Below are positions 50,234 through 61,202 of a stretch of 64,000 nucleotides of DNA, in pieces. The DNA is from Mesostigma viride. Taxonomy: Eukaryota > Streptophyta > Mesostigmatophyceae > Mesostigmatales > Mesostigmataceae. The DNA is taken from contig RPFO01002013.1 of assembly GCA_009746045.1 (NCBI GenBank), positions 106,897 through 170,896 on the forward strand, given 5' to 3'. The translations under genes and the position numbers were made by a program. The notes beneath the pieces were generated by a model that saw only the letters and a list, made by a program, of their open reading frames with translations, did not search any database and was not told where the DNA came from. The stretch's first letter is position 1, and each line of letters begins with the position of its first letter.

Positions 50234-50251
50234 GAAAGAAAACATAATGGG
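50234..50251 (+). promoter_or_regulatory. Polypurine-tract-like site of element C
   Basis: GAAAGAAAACATAATGGG immediately before the 3' LTR; same as in A apart from one base. Confidence 0.7.
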
Positions 50252-50659
50252 AGTTAGCTGAGATACCTCGAGGCTGACTTGTGGCCGGAGCCACACAGGG
50301 GAACATACAGTGTGACCGGAGTTATTCTGGCGGAGACAGAATAACGGTGCCGAGCGCCGGTTGTGGCGCGACGCACACACGTGTACGCAAGTTACGTAGC
50401 TAGCAACTAGTCTAGTGGACGTTGTGCGTAGTAACGTTGCTCCAGGTCTAGAAGCCTCTAGAACCTGGACACGTGGCGGACAAGTGAGCGTAGTCCAGTT
50501 GTCCTAGGGATCTCGTGTGAGTGATGTGTCCACGACATATAATGTGTGCCCACATATGGAGTGAATAATGACAAGGAACGCCCGATCCCTGGCGTTGCTG
50601 CAGCCATCATTCTCACACTGAGTCCCCAACGTCTCCGACGTACATCTATATATCTAACT
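50252..50659 (+). repeat. 3' LTR of element C (408 bp)
   Basis: Complete LTR, AGTTAG...CTAACT, followed by duplication ATCGT. It contains a TATA-like ACATATAATG near 50535 and the imperfect palindrome CCAGGTCTAGAAGCCTCTAG-AACCTGG at 50442-50468. Confidence 0.95.
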
Positions 50660-50830
50660 ATCGTTACCTCGCTATTTCCGTTGCAGCATCAGCTAACGGT
50701 GACCAAACATGGTCCAAAATCTGCTTGACCTGATGGTATTCCCCAACCATGACAAGCCGATGCGTAGAGGCAGCAAAACAACAAAAAGACAATCACAACC
50801 CCTCGGTAATAACTCTGATATTAGCTTTAA

Positions 50831-52519
50831 CCCCTAAATGGTCTTGCTGCCGATTTTCCGCCAAAAATCGAGTTCCAGCCGATGCATCGGCCCCTTCTCG
50901 GGGGACCAGATGCCGCGAAATCTATTGAGAATTAGGAAAAGTTTAGCTGAGAAGATCGAAAGTTTATAAGTTTCTTCACAGCATGGTATATGGGTTTGCA
51001 TACTTCTGACAAAGTTATAGAGGTGTTCTGGCCGGTCAAAGTACAAGGGGTCAGGGTACTTTTTCACGTACAACGTGCATTCCGGAAAACGACGACCTGG
51101 CCATGGCGGCTTGCGCCCACGCATGGCATTTACGTTTTCGTCCGAATTTTCTGACCAAACTTAGGATATTGATTTTATACGTCCTAAAGATGATACAGGC
51201 CAATTTTTGGTTCGCGGGAATGCCATTTGATAGGTGTCGGCAGCGTTCTTGCTGGAAAAAACTGCGATCAGGCCGGACGATAGAAACGTTGACAGCAATA
51301 GCTTTCCGGCGTATTTTAAAGGATATATCGGTTTCTTTGTACTTTTTATGATACATAGTAGTCGTAAACGTGCAAGGGTGGCCAGAAATCGCCGAATCCA
51401 GCGACCGTGCTGCACAACTTTGGTGTGCCGAAATGCGCCATTTTGCGGCCACCGCCTGGGCCAAGGTAACGCCATCCATGCCTGGTAAAGCTTAAGCATC
51501 GTTTTCCTATCGATGTTTGACGTTTATATGTACGTTCTAGCTTGTGTAGCACATTCTTTTTGCATTATTCATGCTCTTTCTTGACCCTGGCCTGGCCCCC
51601 TTCTAAAACACCCTTCTTAGATGCTTCCCTCAGTCAGTTGACCTGCCACAGGGTGATGGTGATAAGTTTTAGAGGCTGTATGGGTTTGAACACCTCCATA
51701 TATGTTTGTTATACATTTCCCATACACATATTGCATGAGTGTGAGGCAGTTGGCTGGTCTCTGTGGCATCATCAAGCACGTAACTGGTGAGTAAAAGCTT
51801 CCCATTGACAGCATGTGCCACCAGGTGTGCTGGCCATCACCTGGCAAGCTATAGCAGCTTAGGCCTAGTTTATCCTTGCTAGGGCAGGCTGAAATAGGCT
51901 CAACATCACTAGTTTGTTGGTGGCTGCCTCCTAGAATGCATGCCTTGCGTAGGGTATCCGTACCACGTTACCTACGTGCATGGACAAGGTAGCACCTGCA
52001 CATAGGTGCCATGTAAGGGCAGTGTGATGATGCAGTTATGTTTTCCCATCATTGTGGAAGGGAAATGTATTGTTTGGCATGGTTGGTGGCCATATTAGTA
52101 GGTAGTATGCCCACCCCTGCCCCCTTGGTTGCTTTTTACCAACGGTACCCCTAAGGGCTGTACTGGGTGTAACTGCTGGTATACCCACCCAAATGATGAC
52201 CCCAATGGCTCAAACTGTTCAGCAACTAATTGCTTATCATCCCTGAAGTGGTAGGTGCCTAGGTCTTATAACATAATTCAAAATGCACATTCTACCAAAA
52301 ATGAAAACGCGTGTCTTGACCCCCCTGACTTTGACGGCAGTTATACATGGCCTACCCTGCATATATGTGAGGTTGTGATATACCAACCCGAAGGGCAACT
52401 CATGGACATGCTTGGCCCCCAAGGACAGCCATTGGATATGGGTAGGTTGGATGGCATCTGGTTTGCAAAAATGTGAAGATCCAGCCGATTTATCGGCAGG
52501 ATCTCAGACCATTTAGGGG
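50831..52519. mobile_element. TTAA-flanked DNA element 2, non-autonomous (piggyBac-like)
   Basis: Perfect 14-bp inverted ends CCCCTAAATGGTCT ... AGACCATTTAGGGG are flanked by TTAA (50827-50830; 52520-52523). Both ends also carry a nearby GCCGAT / ATCGGC palindrome (50880-50897; 52480-52497). CCC-type ends with TTAA duplication are typical of piggyBac. Several frames of 60-140 codons overlap on both strands and none looks like a transposase. Confidence 0.82.
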
Positions 52520-52523
52520 TTAA

Positions 52524-55040
52524 ACGATAATACAACTATAAACGGCTAATAGAACACGCTTGGAGGCTAGAACGTACCAGGTCGGTACAGCAGATTACCT
52601 TTCTTGCGCGAGCCAGCACGCCAGAGTAATGGACGTAGCCTCGAGCCTTTACTGGCTGCCAATGCTAATAAATCTTGTTGGGAACAACGTACTTAATTGA
52701 TCGATGCGCAGATGTCTGGGAAAATTCGGCCTAGCAACATGCAGCACTCGCACCATCACTGACTGGCCGCTAACATCATTTGCTGCGCCGACCAGCACCC
52801 CGAGACCGATCTACGCATCTCCAAACCTTCCATGGCTAGGGATATTCAATTTTTAGGACATAAGGATCATGCCTACAAAATTTGAGTCCAATACGTGAAG
52901 CCATTCTCTCGTACCAGTCAGTTCTTTGCACCGCCATAGCCGTGCGCGTCAATATTTTTCCTGCACGTCGGTCCCGTTGGACCATGGTACCCCCCTAACT
53001 TTGCTCAAGCATATCTCCCTGGCCAGGTGTCCAAAGTACGGTCTGAAGGGCTCTACGGAAAGCTGACGTCTAGATCTTTCGATCCCCCCAGGTTTGACCG
53101 TTAAATTATTATTGGCGCGGCGCCTGGTTAGCGCACAAACTCAGTCCGTTAGAGTGGTAGGACTTCAACTGGTACCACGAAAACGGCGCGAGAACGGTTT
53201 AAGAGTTAACCCATAGTCCGCTGACCCATTTTTGGCACTTTTATACCCCTGAAAATGAAAAAAATCATAACTTACAGGCCACAACTCCAAATACCCCCAA
53301 CCAAGATGCTAGGAGTATCTACACTTCAAGGGCTTTCAGAATATGCAATAATACCTGGGCTTTATCAAAGCATTTGGATGATAGCTCCAGTCAAAGCTGG
53401 CCAAAAGACGATCTTTTTTCCCCAAGGAAAAGTCTACCCCCCCCTAACTTCCCAGGGAGGGCAGGGAATCTCAATACCAACATTGGACAACTTAGTTGGA
53501 TAGTCCAATGGGGGTTTCCTTGGGTCAGACCACCCGGATAACCCATTACCCCTATATAACGTGCTCATACATGTGTGTGGGTTACGCGCGTGAAAACAGC
53601 TATCTATGACATGCAGCACAATAATGCATTATAACAAGCTATCAAAGGCTGCCAAAAGTGCTGGAATACAAACACGTTGCCTACCTGCACTGACGGAGTG
53701 GTATACTCCAGAGAAATGCCCAAAACTGGGCACTTTCAGGGCTAATACCACTCTTTACAACAGGCATGGAACTTGCTGAAATATGCATGGATAAAATCGT
53801 CATTCATAATGCATGGGATACGTATTCCGCTGCAAACAACACGCAAATACGTTGTCGTACCTGGCTCGTTCATGCCCTACCCGGATTCCGCTGGCCGGGA
53901 CCCTCATATCTCACACATACTGATGCTCCACAGGCAAAGGCCGCCATAGCCGCATACTTCATGATCCACCATGGCTACCAGGTCGATGTTCCGTGCAAAG
54001 ATGGCCACTAAACTAGTCCGCATTCTCAGCAAACGCTGCAGCTGACGTCCCTTACCCAAACTGGATGCCCGGGCTGGCGCAGATTGCCCGGCCATAGGGA
54101 GAAAATCGACCTATGACAAGCTATGACTCATCTGGAACTGACGACCAGGAAAGTCATATTTTCCTACCTGTATTTTCCTAACCCTATAAATCTGGCGGTG
54201 CCTGACCTACGAAAATCATGCATCGTCATTCTGAGCAACATTCTGAACCGTTTCAAGCCGTGAGACGCAAAAATTTCGTGTCAGCGGCACGTTGTCAGCC
54301 ATATCTCATTACGCGCGCGCGCGAGCGAAATTTTCCCGCCAAAGTCACGTGATACATTCTCAATGCACGTTGTAACTACCAGGCTATGGCGAATATTACC
54401 CCCAAACCTATGCATCACCTTCGTCCCTAAGTGTTCCCGGACCCACCGGACCACTGACATCCGTCACAGGTGGCGCGGCGCTGGGCGTCCCCAACATCTA
54501 CTGCTCCAACCTAGGGCCATTGCTGGTACTTTTGACGTCATGAAAGCAGCGTTTTGGACTAGTGGAATATGATTTTACAGCATAAAAAGTCCATTTTATC
54601 ATGAATGAACATGGCCAACAACCCCAAGTGCCCCTAAATTTCTCAATATTTGTAGAGAAATGCTACTTCTCATAATTAAAACCTGCACAAATGCACAATT
54701 TGGGGCATGCATGTGAAAGTTTGAAGTACAAATTCACAATGAGGTTTTACATTTTTCAATTATTAATGGTATCTCATTCTTCAATCAATCAATTTGCAAT
54801 CGTCCAAACAATTTATTCATTTCATACATGTCCGAATATGTTGAAAGAACACATGCAAGTGCTCAATCAGCGTGGACCCCCTTGGACGCGCCCCACCATA
54901 TATACATTGGACACGTCACCCCAACTACTAAACTGCCCAAAGTCACGGTAACTGATCCAACTACTATGTACATCTGCATTTCTCCACGTTGCGGTGGGCA
55001 ATTACGTGCAAAACGCGATTTCGTGCAAAGTCCTCGCCCA
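52524..55040. other. Intergenic stretch, nothing recognised
   Basis: No frame over about 90 codons and no repeat structure that I can define, apart from a short (CG)n run near 54314-54323. Confidence 0.5.
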
Positions 55041-55763
55041 TCATCGCTTGCCAGGTCGATATGAAGGAATGTTGTCCCAGCTGGCGCCTTCCTTCAGGAG
55101 AGTAACATGTTCTCTAGCGAACTTCAGAGGGAAACGAAACTTTTGCTCGCACTCATTACTCCAACCGAGGTCGTGCCCTTCATCAAACCATCTGAACACC
55201 ACCTTCTCCCTCTCTTTGCCCAGGAGGGTGCCAAAGAGCGGAAAATCTTCCTTCTTGGGGTACTTGTGCTCCCAGTTTATGCACACCTCGTCTACCCATT
55301 TCGAACTCCAACCTCCGCGACTCAGTTTCGCGCCATCCATAAAGCGCATCCGGACGTCCGGCCGAACGTCCCTGATTCGGTTTTCGGCCGTCGCATCTCT
55401 GCCCTGACCACCACCCTTCTGCGGCTGTGCAGGTTCGTCGGCACCCTCCGTCTCCTGCCCCGCCCCTCGCCTGCCCCCTCCCCGACGTTTTGCCTTCTGC
55501 CCCTGCGCAGCCGCCGCCTCTGCCATCAACTCTTCGTACGTTTTTTCTGGCTGACCGCACGGTAAGGCTGGTGCGTGAGTTGGTGCGTTGGGTGGGAGCT
55601 CGTCCCCTCCCGCCCCCGGTTGTGCAACTGGTTCGCCGACCGCGGCCTGGCCAACAACACGGCCGGCCTCTCTGGACACAGTCCCAGACGCGGATCCACG
55701 GGGAAACCGAACTGGAGTTTCTTCTTCGCCTTTCCCTGCACGTAAGCACATGCCAATTAACAT
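55041..55763 (-). CDS. Unrecognised protein or exon, Gly/Arg/Gln-rich then basic-aromatic
   Basis: The open frame covers 240 codons. The 5' side reads TTACGTGCAG/GGAAAGG, a good acceptor, so the first residues (MLIGMCLRA) may be intron. The N-terminal half is low-complexity with a helical EELMAEAAAAQGQKAKRR patch. The C-terminal half (KLSRGGWSSKWVDEVCINWE, FRWFDEGHDLGWSNECEQKFRF) looks globular and aromatic-rich. Stop TGA at 55041-55043. It lies downstream of the AATAAA that ends the larger gene, so it is probably a separate gene. No family recognised. Confidence 0.45.
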   Translation of the reverse strand: MLIGMCLRAGKGEEETPVRFPRGSASGTVSREAGRVVGQAAVGEPVAQPGAGGDELPPNAPTHAPALPCGQPEKTYEELMAEAAAAQGQKAKRRGGGRRGAGQETEGADEPAQPQKGGGQGRDATAENRIRDVRPDVRMRFMDGAKLSRGGWSSKWVDEVCINWEHKYPKKEDFPLFGTLLGKEREKVVFRWFDEGHDLGWSNECEQKFRFPLKFAREHVTLLKEGASWDNIPSYRPGKR

Positions 55764-55858
55764 GAATACGGAAGGGTCGTGTGAGAAATCAATGAAGCCA
55801 TGGACTGATGCAAAAAAACTTATGTAGAAATATATATTAAGGTACTTATTAAACTCGT

Positions 55859-56205
55859 TTATTGAAAATGAAATTTACCGGCCGAATGTACCGTTGGAGC
55901 GTGGAAGGGCATCCTTGGTCGATCGAAGGGCTCCATCAATGCGGTATAGTGTCCGGCCGATGTCCCTGGCGGCGCCTCAACATCGACCACCTCAGTCGGG
56001 CGCATCAATCCGGCAAACGCCGGCCCTCCACCTGAGACTTTCGGCGGACCCTCCACGTTACGAGCCTCCAATACCCTCTTCTGCAGTGGGGTGCTCGCAA
56101 CAAAATCCGTGTCAGCCGACGGCTCCGGATCGTCATCCTCATTCAGCAGTATCGTGTTCGGGCATTGCTCCATCCCCGTCGAGCGGGGGGCAAAGTCATC
56201 ACAAC
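55859..56205 (-). CDS. Unknown gene X, probable last exon
   Basis: The frame DDFAPRSTGMEQCPNTILLNEDDDPEPSADTDF... ends GKFHFQ at TAA 55859-55861. That stop codon overlaps an AATAAA polyadenylation signal (CAATAAA), good evidence that transcription ends here. The acceptor is uncertain; GTCAGGAAG/GAC near 56205 would be in frame. The content is acidic then Pro/Gly-rich. Confidence 0.55.
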
Positions 56206-56352
56206 CGTCCTTCCTGACGACGGTACGGGATCGTCACCCAGACCCAAAGAAACCGAGGCGAGGGCGGGGGTCCCCTCAACCGGGGGTCCCCATGAATCCT
56301 GACGAGGCCTCATTCCCACCTGTTGGACACGACCGCCTCCCGTAAATCGGGA

Positions 56353-56600
56353 ACGCCCGCCGGCGCTACCAGTAACAGGCCGCGAGCCTGCTTCCTGCTG
56401 GCGATCCCCATCCTCATCACAGATACGCCCGCCGGCGTTTCCAGTAACAGGCCGCGAGCCTCCTTCCTGCTGGCGATCCCCCTCCTCATCACAGATACGC
56501 CCGCCGGCGTTTCCAGTAACAGGCCGCGAGCCTCCCTCCCGCTGGCGATCCCCCTCCTCATCACAGATACGCCCGCCGGCGTTTCCAACGACAGGCCTCG
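56353..56600. repeat. 72-bp tandem repeat, 3.5 units, carrying the G/C-rich motif in reverse
   Basis: Units start ACGCCCGCCGGCG at 56353, 56425, 56497 and 56569 (last one partial). Each contains CGCCCGCCGGCGTTTCCA, the intronic motif in plus-strand orientation, opposite to its orientation in the other introns. The period is 24 codons and stays open on both strands (minus: ARGLLLETPAGVSVMRRGIAS), but it probably lies within the last intron of gene X. Confidence 0.9.
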
Positions 56601-56618
56601 AGTCTCCTTCACCAGCAC

Positions 56619-56889
56619 GCTGGCGCTTACCTCCCCCCCTTTTGTCTTCATCCCCCCCATTGTCTCCTCCCGCGAGCCTCCATCATCCCGACTGCGCTTT
56701 TTCCCTCCCCTTCCATCTCCTCCCCCGTCCCTCTCCCCCTCCCCCCTCCTCCCTCCTCCCCATCCCCATCCCCTTTCTCCCCCTCCGCCTGCCCCCCACC
56801 CACCCCGGGCGGGTGCCCCTCAGCAATATCCTCCTCCCCCTCTTCCTCCTCCCCCTCTTCCTCCTCGTAAACCTCTTCCTTCTCCGAGC

Positions 56890-56942
<53 letters not shown>

Positions 56943-58477
56943 GAATGATGATCCCCGTCGTCTTCGTCGTCCACGACCACGGCAAAGTCCATGTCGACGT
57001 CTTGCCACCCATCTTCAAGAAGCCGATATTTGATAAGTCGGACCAGGCGCTTCCACCGGCGGATATGGGCGGGTAACCCGAACACCAGCAGAACTCTGGA
57101 GGGTCCCTTCAACAGGGCCTTGGTGATCTGGTCAACCACATCCCACGCGGCATACCTCAAACGGGAGGAGGGTAAGGGTATCTGGCTGTCGACCGGAATA
57201 CAGTCTTGATCCCACTCGCGCAGGTTCCTCCACTTCTCGTTGCTGTCAGCTGTCAGGTCCAGCACAGCAAACGCCTGGTCCTTCAGCTTCCCAGGAAGGT
57301 CTTCAGACCCCGTGTACAACTCGTCCACCACCTTCGTCACCACCAGATCCTTTCTTTTTTCGTTTTCCTTCCATGTCATTGTCCTGTATGCGATCCAGTC
57401 GGGTCCCATCTTCACCCCGTCCCAATAGGTGAAGGCTTCCAGCCTGTCCCACCACCCCCTCTTGGCCTTGGCAGTCCCCTCCTCCTTAGCCGCCGCCTGC
57501 ACCTCCTCCTCCGCCGCCGCCTCCTGCTGTGGCACACCCAGCAGATGTTTGGTCTTCACCCCCAAATCGTCATACAAATGACGGGGGTGGGAAGCGAGCA
57601 GCCCTCTCGGGAACTTCCAGTCCTTCTGGTCGACCACTTTCCTTTTAGCCGGCGGAAGGTCCCTCAGCGTGAGAATGATCGCCCTCGTGGCCGTGACGAT
57701 CACCCGCCAAAAGTCTCTGGTCAGGCGGCAGTCGGCGATGAACTTGTCGAGGTCCGTGGCGACGGTGCCCTTCAGCTTCACGCCAAACACGTGCTCCCTC
57801 ACCAATACGGGGTCGAAAGTCCCGTTTAGTTGTTTGCAAGCGGCCATCAGCTCGGGGTTCTCCAGGAACTTGATGTGGGCGAATTGCTTTGCCGCCTCTA
57901 TCAAATTCTTGGCGACTTCCATTATTTTTATCAGGTTGCTGGGAGGGGCCTCACAGGACATGATCGGCGCTTGGATCAGGCTGTCGAAGTACTGGAAACT
58001 CGCAAGTTCCCGATGCGCGGTGAAAATGGACAGTTCGTGCGCCTTGTCTTTAGGGCGCGTGTCAAGGAAGTCTTGCCGAGCCGCGATATCCTGTGCGATC
58101 GCCGGCTTGCCGTCGACAGCGGGCTTCAAAGGGTCCTCACACCAGAACAGCCAGCGCTGCATGAAGTTCTTCTGGTCCGGCCCCCACTTGTCCGTCTCTT
58201 CAGCCCCTCCTGCCTTGTCGCCTGCGCCGTCCCCTTCGGCCTTGGCTTGCTCTCCTTTCTGCCAAAAGGGCTTCACAATCGCCCAGATCTTGCCGTACAG
58301 AGGAGTTGGGAGAGACACGCCCTTCCCTCTCTTGACGGGTCCATATGCCTGGTAGGCCCGGTGCACATCCCCCAGCGCTGAGCCCCACGTTGCCTTGGCT
58401 TGGGCTGTGTCCTCGGCGTTCATGGCGTTCCCGAGCTGCCTGACAACTTCGATCATCTTGCCGACTTGTTCGGTAAC
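56619..58477 (-). CDS. Unknown gene X, large acidic-tailed exon
   Basis: The exon starts after GGGGATGCAG/GTTACC and is in phase 0. About 610 codons follow without stop: a globular region (FQYFDSLIQAPIMSCEAPPS, ATDLDKFIADCRLTRDFWRV, WDRLEAFTYWDGVKMGPDWIAYRTM), an Ala/Glu-rich linker, and a C-terminal tail with a poly-Asp run (17 residues, from GAT/CAT repeats at 56891-56940) and Glu/Gly tracts. In this frame TGA occurs at 56648-56650, just before a consensus donor (GAG/GTAAGC) near 56618 that is in phase 0 of the neighbouring frame. A one-base difference in the G-run would reconcile them. Function unknown. Confidence 0.6.
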
Positions 58478-58733
58478 CTGCATCCCCGTAGGGCAACAAC
58501 GCGCAGAGACACATCGACAGTCCTCCCAAATAAGCACAACTCAACTGAGAACAAGAATACGACTGACAGAAACGCCGGCGGTCGCATCTTGACCAAAATA
58601 TGGCATGCTAAGGTGGAACATGAAAACCCCTTATAGAAACGCCGGCGGTCGCATCTTGACCGAACTAATGGCATACTGAAATTAACACAAGAAAACCACT
58701 TATAGAAACGCCGGCGGTCGCAACCTGGCTTAC
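58478..58733 (-). other. Gene X intron with three copies of the G/C-rich motif
   Basis: It begins GTAAGC and ends GCAG. Motif copies (plus strand GAAACGCCGGCGGTCGCA) lie at 58570, 58636 and 58705, the last starting about 8 bases after the donor. Spacing is about 66-69 bp, with TATAG before two of them, i.e. a short tandem array. Confidence 0.75.
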
Positions 58734-59921
58734 CTTCTGTTCACGGATCTGCCACCAGGTCGGCAGGATGGTCTCACCCTTGAGCATCTGCACGTCCACC
58801 CCCCCGAAATTCGTCCAATCAGTTGCCCACTCCTCCAGCTTCGCCGCGGCCACGGTCTTCGTGACCTCCTGCTCCTTCCCTCCCCGCGCAACGACCCTGA
58901 GCTTTTCCGCCTTCATGAAACCATTCAGCATTGCCTGGTACCACACAGATCTTTGGTCCACCGTCATATTGTCGGTGACCAGTTCGAATTTCACCGATTT
59001 GATGAGTGTGGTAAAGTGGTTCCCGTCCAGCACGAGAAAGCCGCAAATGGCTGGCGGCAACGGTGTCTTCTTCTCGAGTGGAGCCATCTCCCAGGCGGAC
59101 TTGCACAAACTGTCCAAAAGCGCGGCCTTTCTCACGTCCACGGGCTTAAGTGAGTCCAGAATATCGGCCGGTCCTGTCAGAACCGCGGTGGAAGCAGCTT
59201 CGGCCATTCCCTTGGCCGAGCTCGTTCGCAGGTAGATATCAATCTCTTTGTCAGTCATTGCGCGAGCGTAGCCAGCCTTCATTGTCCGTGCCCCCCCCAT
59301 CTCCCCGAAGAGTTGCGCGAGCTGACGCTGGGTGCCTTCCTTTTTCATCCAGTCATGAAAACTGTTGGGGCACCGGTCAGCCAAAAACTGGAACGAGTAC
59401 CGCCACACAGGAATCACCAGCTTGTCGTGGCCGTAGTCGGACTCCGAGTTTGCAAAAATGGTGGCGTTCTGCTCGGCTCTAGACAGATGCAAGTCTCGTG
59501 CGAGGAGCTTCTGAGGCCCCACGAACAGGTTCCTTGTCCACACCCGATTTCGATGCACCAAGGCTTTGGACATCTCATCGAGGTCCCGAGGCTGAACGGC
59601 AAGCTGCTTCCGCAACCGTTTGCCCTTCGCGATCTCATCGTTCACATCCAGGATGTCATCATCATCCTGCGACACCGGGGACTTCTCCCATTTCTCAAGC
59701 AGAGACACGGGAGCATCCGCAACCTCCACCTCCTTTCCTTTCCCCTTTCCCTTCAGCGCCTTCCCCTTGTAGGTCGCAAGTGCTTCGGAGAGTCCCTTCT
59801 GGTGTTCGTCGACGGCAGCAGTCCACGTACTATCTATTTTCATGTTCTCGCGGCGCGCGTGCTGGTCGAGGCTGATTGAGTACAGGATGGCCGCGTGGGT
59901 CGCCCTCTCGGCCTGCACGTA
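58734..59921 (-). CDS. Unknown gene X, 396-codon exon
   Basis: Acceptor CAACGCAG/TACGTG and donor CAGAAG/GTAAGC give exactly 1188 bp, phase 0 at both ends. The N-terminal part is helical and Lys/Gly-rich (KALKGKGKGKEVEV), followed by an acidic DDDDILDVND patch. The later part looks globular (VIPVWRYSFQFLADRCPNSFHDWM, ICGFLVLDGNHFTTLIKSVKF, LEEWATDWTNFGGVDVQ). No known domain is recognised. The exon boundaries are supported by consensus sites and by in-frame joining to both neighbours. Confidence 0.65.
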
Positions 59922-59931
59922 CTGCGTTGAT

Positions 59932-60382
59932 GCGAAAAAATCAGGAAAGCATAACCAAAAGGAATAAAGTAAATGCCGATTGAGAAACGCCGGCCGTCGC
60001 AACCTACATGAAACCTGAACCTCAACATCAAAGCCCCCCTCACGACAGAGGTATACTTACCTCGTTCCCCTTAACAATGATATGAAAAAATCAGGAAAGC
60101 ATAACCGAAAGGAATAAAGTAAATGTCACACTTGAGAAACGCCGGCCGTCGCAACCTAGATGAAACCTAAACCTCAAGATCAGAGCCCCCCTCACAACAG
60201 AGGTACACTTGGCTCATTTCCCTCAACGATGCGAAATCAGGAAAGGAAGTAAGTGTTAGTCAAAAGGAAGTAAGTGTCACACTTGAGAAACGCCGGCCGT
60301 CGCAACCTACATGAAACCTGGACCTCAAGAACAAAGCCCCCCTCACAACAGAGGTAGACTTACCTCATTCCCCTCAACCGCT
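59932..60382 (-). repeat. About 150-bp tandem triplication spanning an exon end and intron
   Basis: Units at about 59932-60079, 60080-60231 and 60232-60382 share GAAACGCCGGCCGTCGCAAC (59984, 60136, 60287), AAGCCCCCCTCAC and CAGAGGTA. Each also includes the exon end GGGGAA(C/T)GAG. The donor GTAAGT is intact in the outer two (60363 and 60060) and lost in the middle one. Confidence 0.88.
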
Positions 60383-60870
60383 GCTGCTTCAGCCGCTTTC
60401 TTCGACCCCTTCGCGATCTTCGGAGACTTGTCCCGGCGGGCATCGTGTTCCTTCAACATCTTGATCAGAGTCTTGGCGTCCGCCATCGTCACCGTCTTCA
60501 GTTTACACTTCCTCTCCTTCCCTTTGCCCTCGAACAGGTTCTCCTCCATCCACTTTATCAAGGCCTTGGCGCTCGGGATCTCCTCAGGCTGTGTGGCGCC
60601 ATCGGGCGCGCACGCATTCTTCACGATCAACTCAGCGACTTGATGGAGAGTCATCATCTGGTTCCGTACCTCAGGTGGGGCTGTTTCCGTTCTCACCTCG
60701 GCCACAACCCACTTTGCCAACTTCTTCAGTTGATAAGCATCCGCTTGCTCCTTAAAGCGTGTCATTTTCGCAGTATCGCCGTCGCTTCCACCCGCGCCCT
60801 CTGACACAGGCTCACCGACAGCGATAGCCCCCTCTCCCTGGAGATTTGCCCCACCCTGACGACCGGCTTC
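60364..60870 (-). CDS. Unknown gene X, 169-codon exon
   Basis: Acceptor TTCTTGCAG/GAAGCC and donor AATGAG/GTAAGT bound 507 bp, phase 0 at both ends. The product is hydrophilic, with helical segments (FKEQADAYQLKKLAKWVVAE, ALIKWMEENLFEGKGKERK) and an Ala/Lys-rich end (KGSKKAAEAAAVEG). A coiled-coil or linker role is likely; function unknown. Confidence 0.65.
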
Positions 60871-60994
60871 CTGCAAGAACATTATCAACGGAAGATTTTT
60901 AATGTAAGAAAAGTGTAGAGAAACGCCGGCCGTCGTAACTCTGTCAATTGAGGACGAACCTAAACTTTCAATTTGTAAGTCAACGGTAACTTAC

Positions 60995-61075
60995 CCTTCC
61001 CCCCTCTGCAGTGGAACCACCGTAAGATCCACTTCCCCTCCTGTCACCGCCCTCTTGCTGCTCGAACGGACTTCC
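60995..61075 (-). CDS. Unknown gene X, 27-codon exon
   Basis: 81 bp between TTTTTACAG/GGAAGT and GGAAGG/GTAAGT, in phase 0. It encodes a Gly/Ser/Arg-rich linker (GSPFEQQEGGDRRGSGSYGG). Confidence 0.6.
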
Positions 61076-61202
61076 CTGTAAAAATAGCAAACGCGATTGT
61101 CCATTCACAAGAAAAAAATTACTACAAAAATAAACAAGGATATACGCACGCAAACCTTTTCAATACAAGTAAACCGGAGAGGAATCTGACGCACTCATGT
61201 AC

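Larger units (their letters stand above)
43690..50659 (+). mobile_element. Element C: copia-like LTR retrotransposon, 5' end rearranged
   Basis: Duplication ATCGT lies at 43685-43689 and 50660-50664. The 3' LTR (50252-50659) starts AGTTAG and ends CTAACT. The 5' LTR matches its first 365 bp, then is replaced by an inverted piece of itself. The N-terminal gag region present in A is missing. Pol is closely related to A. Confidence 0.93.

Noticed and set aside
56353-56600. CRISPR-like array
   Set aside because: Units are contiguous 72-bp tandem repeats without variable spacers, in eukaryotic DNA.
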